Part shown: piece by piece, positions 36,001 through 45,112 of the stretch
Layout: each line of letters opens with the position of its first letter
Position numbering within the stretch: the first letter of the stretch is position 1
Source: Asterias amurensis
Taxonomy: Eukaryota; Echinodermata; Asteroidea; Forcipulatida; Asteriidae
DNA length: 64,000 nucleotides
Assembly: GCF_032118995.1 (NCBI RefSeq)
Contig: NC_092650.1
Span: 15,642,501-15,706,500 of the forward strand
Direction of reading: 5' to 3'
The notes under the pieces: generated by a model
Told to the model about the DNA's origin: nothing
Seen by the model: only the letters and a program-made list of their open reading frames with translations
Databases searched by the model: none
Made by a program: the position numbers and the translations under genes

Positions 36001-38533
36001 ATGTCATCCTGTTTATGTCGGGGGTAGTGACACCCCTATGGGGATAGGCTCCGCTGTGTCGCAGAGGTAAGGAGGGGGCAAGACAGGGTACCTAGGGCTC
36101 AATGGGGATAGGTTCTCTGTGGGTGCGTTCGATTAGCTTCCCTGGGTTTTCCCCGCGGTGCTCACTTGGGTGAGCCCCTGACAAGAGCTACAGGAACGAT
36201 CACTCACCGCTCTCATATTGACATCATGCACCTGGGGCCAGCCTCCAAGTGACCCACTCCATAAGCAGGGCACTGGGGGCTGACCCGGGTGAGCCCCTGG
36301 AATGACGTCAAAGCTATTCGAATGCACAGGGGGCAGACCAGAGTCTACTCAGGGAAGCTTAAACGAACGCACCCTGTGTCAAAGAGGTAAGGATGGGGGA
36401 AGATAGGGTACCAAGTGTAATGTCTTGAGTTCCACAAGAGCTGTTGCTTCATTGCTTGCTTGGTTTATGGTGTCTCACACATGTCTTGCTTAATACACGA
36501 TATATACAAATCAATGGGCTACTGTTTCAAGTGTACACTCACTGTATGGGGTGGTGGTCTCTACATGCATTATTCATTGGAAAAACCCTATAGAGACCGT
36601 ATTGCATAACCCCCTTTTTTGCTTTGAAAGTTGCCATCTTGTAGGTCAAACCGTATGTGTGTCCAAACGCGTACATCAAAGAAGCACACAGCACGCAGCA
36701 TTCCCGGTTTGATTTCTACGGCACATGCACGCACACACCCAGCCACACACGCGCACAGACACCATCTTGTAGGGCAGATATTTGAATGGTGACGTCATAT
36801 TCAATATCTATATGAAAGTTTTTAAAAGAGCAGTAAGGCCAAAACCGTAGGGCAACAAAATCCATGACCTCTGTGACCTCAGTGTAGGTCCAGGCCTGCA
36901 TTTATCATAAAGTATTTGCTTTGAGTTCAATTGGAGAAAAAGTTTGCGTACCTGTAGCTGAAATTATCATTAAAGCCATTGGACACTTTCGGTAAACAGT
37001 TTTGTCCAAAGGCCCACACTTTGTGAATCACAACTTAAATATATAATAACAAACCTGTGAAAATTTAGTCGTCGGAGTCGGGAGAAAATAACGGGAAAAC
37101 CCACCCTTCCGCATGTTTCGCCGTGTCATGACATGTGTTTAAAATAAATTTGTAATTCTCGCTATCAAGAATTGATAATTGTTTTAATGTTTCCTTAAAA
37201 ATGAAAGCATTTCATGGAATAATATGTCAAGAAAAGTCTTTCACCATTACCGTCTGTAAACCCTGTAAGTTATTGTAAATCTGTGAACTTTTTTTTTTTT
37301 TTCCTGTTCCGAAAGTGTCCAATGGCTTTAAGGTGAAGTGTAGGACAGAAAGAACCTGACTGAGAAATACTGTTATTTCCTCACAGAATGTGTGATCAAC
37401 TACGCTGTACATCATGTGACTTCAAGATCGTCTTTTTCGACAACTTTGAGTGGGATTCCAGCTGTGAATACCTGTTTTTCAGGAACAACGTTCCGGACTT
37501 CAAGAAATTAAGTGCCAAGTTGAAGAAACGGAAAGGTAAGGTTTAAAAATCTGCATATTTCTTTATCTATAAACATGAAACTGTGCAAGTTTAAATGGTT
37601 TTGATACCTTTAGTAGATCAATTTTTTGTCCCATAACATGAATCTCTATTCACTGTAGAAGTTCCAGCTCTAGTCATAAAGTTTTTAAGAAAAATTGATT
37701 GCAGGAGAGTTATTGGCCAGGGCCCAATTTCATAAAACTGCTAAGCACAACAATTTGCTTAGCATGAAATTTCTTCATTGATAAAAACAGGGTTACCAAC
37801 CAAATTTCCATTTGTTGCATATTGCTTGTTACTGGTATTCAGCTGTTGTTTGCTTATCTTGAAAATTACGTGGAAATTTGGTTGGTAACCTTGTTTTCAT
37901 CAAGGAAGAAATTTCATGCTAAGCAAATTTTTGTGCTTAGCAGCTCTATGAAATTGGGCCCAGATCTCAATATGGCCTGAGTGTAATTCCAGGCCTACAT
38001 GTACATTATTTCATTATTGTATGATTTGAGGCATTGCATGGTGAGGTATCAATATATATTTGGTTTTGCGTTAACACCATGTGTGTATTTATTTGCCAGG
38101 TAGAATTTGTTCTTAGTGAACTGTCTTTCTTTATTCTACTATCGCGGAGTAGAATATCGGATGTTCGGAAGACTTCAGGAAACTTCTCAGTTCTGAAAAG
38201 AACTCCTGAAATCTCCCGAACACCGGATAATCTACTCCGCAATAGTAGAATAAAGAAAGACAGTTCTCTAAGAACAAACTCTACCTGGCAAGTAGATACA
38301 CACATGGTGTTACCGCAAACCAAATATATGTTTCATTGTTGTTATCATCACTATTTCGATAAATGTGTGATGACGTCAATGCAGATGGTCTATTGTTAAC
38401 CACTATTGATTGTTTTCTCATTTCAGGTTGTAGAGCCTACGCATGCCAATGTATGTGGAGATCAGTCAAGACTTCATTCAAAGTAGATCAGGATACTCAA
38501 CTGAAATGGGTTTGCGGCAAGCATGCGTTGTGA
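30040..38533 (+). CDS. CFAP418: Cilia- and flagella-associated protein 418
   Basis: Five coding exons: 30040-30224, 35072-35144, 35933-36066, 37387-37535 and 38427-38533; 648 nt, 215 aa (human C8orf37, as I recall, ~207). The start [17 protein letters not shown] is the conserved family N terminus, and the exon-2 acidic motif [14 protein letters not shown] matches its second conserved block. The C-terminal domain (residues ~132-213) carries [17 protein letters not shown], then [17 protein letters not shown] and [12 protein letters not shown], ending [10 protein letters not shown], all hallmark CFAP418 sequence with paired Cys. By family knowledge it localises near the ciliary base and the human gene underlies retinal dystrophy. 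Intron 1 is 4.8 kb and repeat-filled; other introns also hold MITEs. Confidence 0.97.
31130..31349. mobile_element. Inverted-repeat MITE in CFAP418 intron 1
   Basis: The ends GGACCCTTCCCATGAAATAT and ATATTTCATGGGAAAGGTC are inverted. The interior is CpG-rich (GTTGGTTGGCAAACGCC / TGCCAACCAAAACG). Confidence 0.75.
31553..31918. mobile_element. TTAA-MITE, GGACACTATTGG subfamily
   Basis: The left end is degenerate (ACTCAAAGTAATTATTAGC). The right end ATTACCAATAGTGTCC...CTTTAA closes on TTAA at 31915-31918. It lies in CFAP418 intron 1. Confidence 0.85.
33152..33176. repeat. C-rich homopolymer tract
   Basis: About 24 C broken by one A, followed by an A run. Confidence 0.9.
33420..33583. mobile_element. 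Foldback MITE, AGTTAGGACTAG type
   Basis: ATTCACAAAGAGTTAAGAC and TAACTCTTTGTGAAATCGG are inverted ends. The left arm carries a 44-bp internal duplication. It lies in CFAP418 intron 1; sister copies are at 35186-35351 and 53362-53499. Confidence 0.8.
35186..35351. mobile_element. Foldback MITE, TTTCACAAA type
   Basis: CAGCCGCCGATTTCACCAAA and TTTCGTGAAATCGGCTGC are inverted ends, with GTCCTAA/TTAGGAC inner arms. It begins ~40 bp downstream of CFAP418 exon 2. Confidence 0.7.
35529..35905. mobile_element. TTAA-MITE, GGTACAC subfamily
   Basis: Starts TTAAAGGGAAGGTACACTAT and ends AACCAAACGTGTACCTTG. A central hairpin ACTTCTAGCTAGAAGT lies near 35720. It stops ~25 bp before the CFAP418 exon-3 acceptor. 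Confidence 0.85.
36121..36374. mobile_element. Inverted-repeat MITE in CFAP418 intron 3
   Basis: The ends GGGTGCGTTCGATTAGCTTC and GAAGCTTAAACGAACGCACC are inverted. The inner arms share GGGTGAGCCCCTG. Confidence 0.8.
36970..37331. mobile_element. TTAA-MITE, GCCATTGGACACTTTCGG subfamily
   Basis: TTAA at both ends (36970, 37328) with inverted termini AAGCCATTGGACACTTTCGG / CGAAAGTGTCCAATGGCTT. It ends ~55 bp before CFAP418 exon 4. Sister copy at 47407-47737. Confidence 0.9.
37720..37961. mobile_element. Foldback MITE, GGGCCCAATTTCAT type
   Basis: Long near-perfect arms run from GGGCCCAATTTCATAAAACT to AGCTCTATGAAATTGGGCCC, with inner TTGGTTGGTAACC arms. It lies in the last CFAP418 intron. 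Confidence 0.9.
38053..38330. mobile_element. Palindromic MITE, 278 bp
   Basis: Arms of ~130 bp (ATATATTTGGTTTTGCGTTA / complement) meet at an AACTTCTCAGTTCTGAAAAG centre. Both strands carry ~100-codon frames that mirror each other, a symmetry artefact. It ends ~95 bp before the last CFAP418 exon. Confidence 0.9.
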
Positions 38534-39777
38534 TGTAATTCCCCTCTTTTTATGTAATTCTGAGTTTGGTCTGGAATAACAGGGCCATTGCCTCTGTCAC
38601 CCTTGGACACAATTTCCTAGCGCTGTTTAGCAGCCGATTTTGTGCTTACTGTGCGATTTTCATAGTGCTGCGTACTTGTAAGCACACAAAAAGGCAGGCT
38701 AACCTTCCGGTGCTTACTGCACACAAAAAAATGATGTCACAATGCAAATCCATGGCCACCGTAAAAATTTTGTTTGCTACAGTAAGCACAAAAAATTTGC
38801 TAACCATTAAGCAGGAAAACAATGCAACAAAAGAGGGTATTTAAAAAAAAAAAAACTTTTGAGATGATTTGATGTGTGTGCGGCGTTTGCAATGAATTTG
38901 CATTGTTGGCTCACTCTTCTGATTAGATTCCTTAAGAACCAAATGTTACATAACTGCTGCAGATTGATTGGAGACTTCTATGGATTTATGTTTAAAGGAT
39001 TCAGGTACTTTTTCAAAATGTCCATAGATTCACATTAGACTTACAGGGTTTGAAGATAATATAGTGGAAAGCTTCCCTTCAAATATTACTAACAAAGGTT
39101 TTGTAGTTTTTGAGAAATTGGTAAAACAAGTCACAAACTAATTTTGGTCTCATGAGACCAAAATTATTTTAGCATGTAAAATCCCCTTAACCAGTTTTGA
39201 TATTATACCAAAACCATAGGGTAACTGGTTAATATGTGTTTATGTGCTAAAACTGAGACGAATTATTACTTTTACTCATTTCTCAAAAACTAGCACCTCA
39301 GTACCTCAGTAAGTAAAATTTCAAGGGAAGCTTTCTACTATCATAATCTTCAAACTGTGTAAGTTTAATGTAAATATGTGGACATTGTGTTTTTTGTTAG
39401 GAAAAAGTACGTAATACCCTTTCAGTAACATCTTGGGGACAAGGGATGTTGAAATAGATTATCAGGAAGTTGTACTGATCATTAGTTGTTAAATGATGCA
39501 CAAAATATAGTCATTGTTAACTTATTTTAATGGGTATGTTAGCGATGGGGGCTGAAGTTTTTCATGTAATCGTTCCCAACCATTTGTAATAATTATAATA
39601 AAATGTTGAAATTACTGAAAGATTTGGATAAAGGATTACAAGGAAATTTTTATTATTTAGTTTTCACACACAATATTTTTCCGTATCTGTAGTTTTGGTA
39701 AATAAAGGTCTGAAAATGCAGTTCCAATTGAGTGTTCACAAGGCTCTCTCTCTCTTGAGATTGCTCAATCGATATGT
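38534..39777. other. CFAP418 3' flank
   Basis: Presumed 3' UTR and downstream DNA. AATAAA-like signals occur near 39595 and 39700. A MITE is at 38992-39424. No other exon seen. Confidence 0.45.
38992..39424. mobile_element. TTAA-type MITE, AATGTCCATAGATT family
   Basis: Starts TTAAAGGATTCAGGTACTTT and ends AAAAAGTACGTAATACCCTTT. The inner AGTGGAAAGCTTCCC / GGGAAGCTTTCTACT arms are inverted. A small foldback (TTAACCAGTTTTG / GTAACTGGTTAA) sits at 39187-39233. Confidence 0.8.
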
Positions 39778-40139
39778 TAAAGGCATTGGACACTATTGGT
39801 TAATTACTAAAAATAATCATAAACCTTACTTGGTAACGAGTAATGGGGAGAGGTTGATAGTATAAAACATTGTGAGAAACGGCTCCCTCTGAAGTATCGT
39901 AGTTTTCTAGAAAGAAGTAATTTTCCACGAATTTGATTTTGAGACCTCAGATTTAGAATTTGAGGTCTCGAAATCAAGCTTCTGTAAGCGTTTTTTTTTT
40001 TCCTTTCATTATTATTTTGCAAGTTTGACGACCAATTAAGCTTAAATTTTCACAGGTTTGTTATTTTATGCATATGTTGAGATACACCAACTGTCAAGAC
40101 TAGACTTTGACAGTTACCAATAGTGTCCAGTGTCTTTAA
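39778..40139. mobile_element. TTAA-MITE, GGACACTATTGG subfamily, complete
   Basis: TTAA at both ends (39778, 40136), with inverted termini AAGGCATTGGACACTATTGG / CCAATAGTGTCCAGTGTCTT. Confidence 0.9.
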
Positions 40140-40504
40140 TGGTAGTTTGTTTGACCAGAATTCTCCAAAGGTTAGAGGAGGAAACCTAGTTCCGAATGTA
40201 ACAAACTTTTTGTGTTTATGTTTGATGACTTGTCTTTTCTCTATTTTTGTAAATAGAATTGTTTCAAGGGCTTTTGGGTCATTGAGCTTAGAATGTGTAA
40301 TAACTGTATATTTGTACATGTTTGTGGTAACTGAGAAAACTTTAAGTTTATTTTATTACCAGAACATCTTTTGCAATAAATTCCATGTTTTTTTCTAGTA
40401 AAGGGTTATGTCGGGTTATGGTTCCCCATGTAAAGTACACAATTGGATTGTTGAAAATGTTGAGGGAAAATTTGTATAACTTGTTTTCTTACAAAAACTA
40501 GTTG

Positions 40505-40655
40505 GTATGACACTGCTCTAGAATTGCAAAGTCGTGGGTTCGAATCCCACCCGAGTAAAATGCCTGTGATTTTTTTACAGGACTCGGGAAATACTGAGTA
40601 TACAGTGCTACATACATCGGTGTATATGGGTAAACCAAAATAATTTTTTATTGTT
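40505..40655 (+). mobile_element. tRNA-derived SINE, truncated head
   Basis: Box B GGTTCGAATCCCACCCGAGT is intact at ~40538, followed by a body with ACAGGACTCGGGAAATACTG and the end ACATCGGTGTATATGG. The reverse fragment at 357-466 belongs to the same family. Confidence 0.75.
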
Positions 40656-42424
40656 TTTCTTAATTGTTTTTCTTACTCTAAGGGTCGCAGCAAACAGCTA
40701 CGATTATCACAGCTGACGTTTAGCTTTTAGACTAGTGTGTCAAAGTTAGTGGAGAATACATCATTTTGTAAACATAATTTCATGGGGAGGACGTATTCTT
40801 ACCATAATGTGAAGTTTGCATAATAATAATGTTTTATTTCACCTGTGGAAATTATGAAGACTTGCACAACCCTAGCAGTGTCCATGGTCAATTGAGAAGT
40901 TTTAACTTTAAAAGGATGAGATCAAAAGCAATTTTGGAAGTAAACGTGTGATGTATGTCACCTCGTTCGTCCGCGACTACATTATTTATTCAATTTCTTT
41001 CAAACTTTTATTTGCAATTTAGAAAAAGGTAATATTTTTTAGCTTAAAGTTTATGTCATTACTGTTTTATTATAATGTCACTGATAGGGTTGTCATACCA
41101 TTTTCAGCATATTTTATGTGAGTTGTTTAATTTTTGAAACCAAGCTTGGATTTTGGCTCCTGCATATTGGAGTCTCGTAGGAAAGCACTTGTTTTCTAAA
41201 TAACTGAAACGGCCAAATCTCAAGTCATGGTTGTTAAAAACGGCCACAGTAACACCCCTACCTCAATCATGTTCTAATGACATTTTATTTTGCAACAAAA
41301 ATTGTACATGGCCTGACGTTTTCCTCTTTCCTTCCAGTGTGTGAATAATTATTATCGCACTTTCACTTCAAGTCAGAGTGTTTAGAGACGGTCAGCTCAC
41401 AACTCAGTTTGGTACATTTGTTTACTTGTTTTTGTTGCCCTGTAAATATTTACAGAATTATCAGGAGAAGTCAAATCCTTTAGCTTTCAAAATCACTCTT
41501 TGGAATTTTTTCTTTGTCTTTCGAGAATAATTTTATTATGGAACCACCAAGACATTTTTGTGATCCAATGCAAAATGATGTATGTGTGTGTTGTACTGTG
41601 TTGTAATTTTGTGTACCATTTTGCTAAATGCAGTAGTTTGAATATTTTATTTTTTTAGGAATGAAGGTAAACATTTGAAAGCATTAGAGGACTTTAAAAA
41701 AAATGTAAAACATAGTGTCAATGTTACTGATATTTCTTTAAAATTATTGTTTAGCGTAAGTCAAACTAATAAGATGTTGTCACTTTAACGCTTCTGAACG
41801 AATTATATCACCAAGAATTGTTACATGGTCCATACTTGTTCTTCTTCATTTCTTCTTCTTCATATAATTGTTTCCTTTCCAATAAATAGATCGTTTAAAT
41901 TTAAAATTTATAATAGAATCAACCGCTTTTTGTTTTTTGGTTTTTTTTTCAGATTAACGTTTGTTGTCATTTTTTGAAAGCTTTTTTTCTCACCCACCCC
42001 CCCCCCCTTTGTTTTTGTTTCTTGGCCTTGAAAGATGCCGACTTGATCAGTAAATTTAGAGATGATTTCAAAAAGCTATAGAAATGTTTTATTGGTAAAA
42101 GTTTTCATTCAAGAAATTGCACTTAAAATGACTCGTGCCAATGACTCTCGTTTAGATGCTGAATAAAATATATGAAATGAAGATATAGTTGTTACTTATT
42201 CCAATGCTTCGAAATCAGCTATGAAAACCGAGGTGATGACCTTTATTGACCCTCCAAAATCCATCACCTATTACAATAAACGGAGAAACGGTTGAACGAT
42301 TCAAAAAGCAGTCACAGATGACGGGGTGGTTTGGAGGGGGGGCAGGTATGCTTTCAGAATGCTCACCAACAAACACCATCTCTGGACGAGCTACTTACTA
42401 CTTGCCAAAAGAAGTTGGATGCGT

Positions 42425-42547
42425 TAGCCCACCTTGTTGAGCTGTTTATGGCTCCGCTTTTAACATCGGTCTCATCACTGTCGCCATTTCACTGCGACAG
42501 TGATGTTAAAAGCGGAGCCATTAAAAACAGCTCAACAAGGTGGGCTA
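42425..42547. mobile_element. Near-perfect palindrome, ~123 bp
   Basis: Arms of ~43 bp (TAGCCCACCTTGTTGAGCTG / complement) surround a centre with the second small palindrome CACTGTCGC...GCGACAGTG. Confidence 0.9.
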
Positions 42548-43828
42548 GAAATGCGTATACGTTTTCAGAAGAGAACTCCAAAAACAACCTGACGCCCGAT
42601 CCCGCCTGAAGAAGGTTTGATCAGGACCTTCAACCAAGCTCGATTCCACTGGCAAAGCACTAATAATTATTATCAAGTATTTGTTTTGTGAAATCATACT
42701 TTTCTTCGTAATTAAGATTACAGTTAATCAATCTTAACTCTCTGTGAAATCGAGTCCCCCATGGGGGTAGCGACCTACCAACAGAGACTGGCCTAAATAA
42801 AAAGGAGGGGCCCATAAATAAAAATTGCATGGCAATTAGGCATGGAATACCTAGGTGGATCAAATTTTGCGACATTATACGGACTTGTTTAAACCATAGA
42901 GGAAGGACAGAGAACATGGATTCCACAATGTTCTTGGAAAAAAAGTGACCGGTGGTGTTGTGTGCCCTTCCTTTGAGCCAGCCCACGAAACAATAATGTC
43001 ATTGTGACGCGCATCTCAGGCCCTCTATTGTTTAATATTTTTGGGTGTTCGTTGCTAAACAATAAGAAGTTCATATCAATCCGCCCGTGTCGACAATGAT
43101 GTGATATAAAAAAATATATAATTTTTTTTTCCCGTTTGAAAGGTACATCGCCTCTTTGCTCATAACCTTTTGAATGCAACCATACTTATATCGAAAATGA
43201 TTTTAAGTTTGCCACACTGTGTCAGCACTAGGGAAATAAAACACGAGACGGGACTTTTTTTCCCAAAACGAACTATTTTGCTCTGCGTAGTGATCCACAC
43301 ACTAAGCACCAACTAATGAATATTCATATATCTTGCATTGTTGATTTTGATTCTGCCTTGTGTAGACGTATGAGATAGAAAATAGTGTAGTTTTTAATGC
43401 AAGATTTTAATGATTTTTCGTATCAGACATGTTGTATGGACGAATTTGGATAGCAAATGAGACCTAATTATTATGTAGCCTTCGAGTAATTCGAGAAAGG
43501 AAAGCAGTAAGTGTTGTTAATTCTTATATTTGTCCCCGAAAGACCAAACACAACAAAAATGTTTACGGTGGTTACCGCAGTGGGATGCAGTCTGGGACCT
43601 AGTGTTCATGGTTAATAAAAGGCGTGCACATTGAGATGTGTTGGTCTGAGGCTTCAGTCTAAATATCTTTGAAGTCAACTCGTCCAACAAAACAAACACA
43701 CTCGGACTAGACGAGTGCTTATTTTCTTCCTCCATGGCATGGTGTACCGACTTTGTTGTCATATTTATTATAATTCCATATTTTAGGGCCTATAATTTAT
43801 TCATTATTGTGTATAACTATAAATCTTT

Positions 43829-43960
43829 GGATAACTTTCCGTATGGCGCCACCACCTTTTCACTCATTTTTACAAAAAGGGATATATCAATCAGGTAAAT
43901 TAGATACTATATTATTTTATTTCGAATGAAAAAGTGGTGGCGCCATACGGAAACTTTTCC
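43829..43960. mobile_element. Mini-MITE, CCGTATGGCGCCACCAC type, copy 1
   Basis: The inverted ends ACTTTCCGTATGGCGCCACC / GGTGGCGCCATACGGAAA enclose ~60 bp of AT-rich DNA with a T5/A5 core. Total ~132 bp. Confidence 0.9.
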
Positions 43961-44046
43961 AAATCTTTAATTAATTAAACATTTTAAAAGTAAAACAAAT
44001 ATGTTATGAATGAAGAAAAGCAAAGGATTTGTAATTTTTGTTTGAT

Positions 44047-44201
44047 AAGGTTTATCGTGATTCAGACCGCAATGCCTTGTGGGAAGGAATATGGGGCGGT
44101 TTCTAGGCCGTTTCTACAACTCGCGCACGCAACGCCTTTACCTTTGTGGTGGTTCAACAGCGCCCTCTCTTGTTATTTTGCTATTTGCGATAAACCTTGA
44201 G
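44047..44201. mobile_element. Interspersed element, TTATCGYGATTC type
   Basis: Reverse-complement relative of 21289-21436 over its full length. The ends AAGGTTTATCGTGATT and TATTTGCGATAAACCTT are inverted. Confidence 0.7.
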
Positions 44202-44326
44202 CGAGATGAATGGATCGTTCCAACCAAACAACAAACAGTAGGCCTACTTACATTTTTTTATTTATATTATATTATTATAAATTAAATCAAAAGAAACATT
44301 TCTTTCTTCATCTCGTTGATTTATCA

Positions 44327-44457
44327 GATAACTTTCCGTATGGCGCCACCACTTTTTCACTCATTTTTTACAAAAAGGGATATCTAATTGAGGTAAAGAT
44401 ACTATTTTATTTCATATCGAATGAAAAAGTGCTGGCGCCATATGGAAACTTCTCCGA
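44327..44457. mobile_element. Mini-MITE, CCGTATGGCGCCACCAC type, copy 2
   Basis: Same length and ends as 43829-43960, 370 bp further on, with a handful of differences and the same orientation of the asymmetric core. Confidence 0.9.
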
Positions 44458-44630
44458 TTTATCAAACACAAGGTTATTTGGTGCCCTTCCTTAGTTAAAA
44501 AAAGGTGATAAAAAACTTAAAAGAGGCCAGAGGGTGTTACATTAAATTTTACTATTTTGTTAATGTTACTTCCTTACTTTTGTTTGGTTTCTTATTATTC
44601 GAAATGTGTTTCTGTTTACTGCAAAAGGTA

Positions 44631-45015
44631 TTAAAGGCAGCGGACACTATTGGTAATTAATTACTCAAAATAATTATTAGCATAAAACCTTACTTGGTGA
44701 AGAGTGATGGGGAGAAGTTGATACTATAAAACATTGTGAGAAACGGGTCCCTTTGAAGTGGAGTAGTTTTCGAGGAAGAAGTAATTTTCCACGAATTTGA
44801 TTTTGAGACCTCAAGTTTAGAATTTGAGGTCTCGAAATCAAGCATCTGAAAGCACACAACTTTGTGTGACAAGGGTGTTTTTTTATTTCATAGTTATCTT
44901 GCAACTCCGACGACCAATCGAGCTCAAATTTTCACAGGTATGCTATTTTATGTTGAGATACAGCAAGTGAGAAGACTGGTCTTTGACATTTACCAATAGT
45001 GTTCACTGGCTTTAA
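44631..45015. mobile_element. TTAA-MITE, GGACACTATTGG subfamily, complete
   Basis: TTAA at both ends (44631, 45012), termini AAGGCAGCGGACACTATTGG / CCAATAGTGTTCACTGGCTT. The inner pair GAGACCTCAAGTTTAGAATT / TGAGGTCTCGAAATC is palindromic. It ends ~100 bp before the first ZDHHC1 coding exon. Confidence 0.9.
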
Positions 45016-45112
45016 GGGGAAGGGCTTCTTTTGATGGTCGGATGGGGGGAAAATGATTTATTTTATTCATGGCCTTAAAAAATGCATTAACTTTTTTTTC
45101 TTGCCCACACAG

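Larger units (their letters stand above)
40140..45112. other. Intergenic / ZDHHC1 upstream region
   Basis: No coding exon recognised in about 5 kb. It contains a SINE, foldbacks at 42425, 43829 and 44327, an element at 44047 and a TTAA-MITE at 44631. The ZDHHC1 start codon directly follows an acceptor AG, so a 5' noncoding exon and promoter must lie here or further upstream; they could not be placed. Confidence 0.5.

Noticed and set aside
38006-38399. Two similar ~110-codon frames on opposite strands
   Set aside because: Mirror images of one palindromic MITE.
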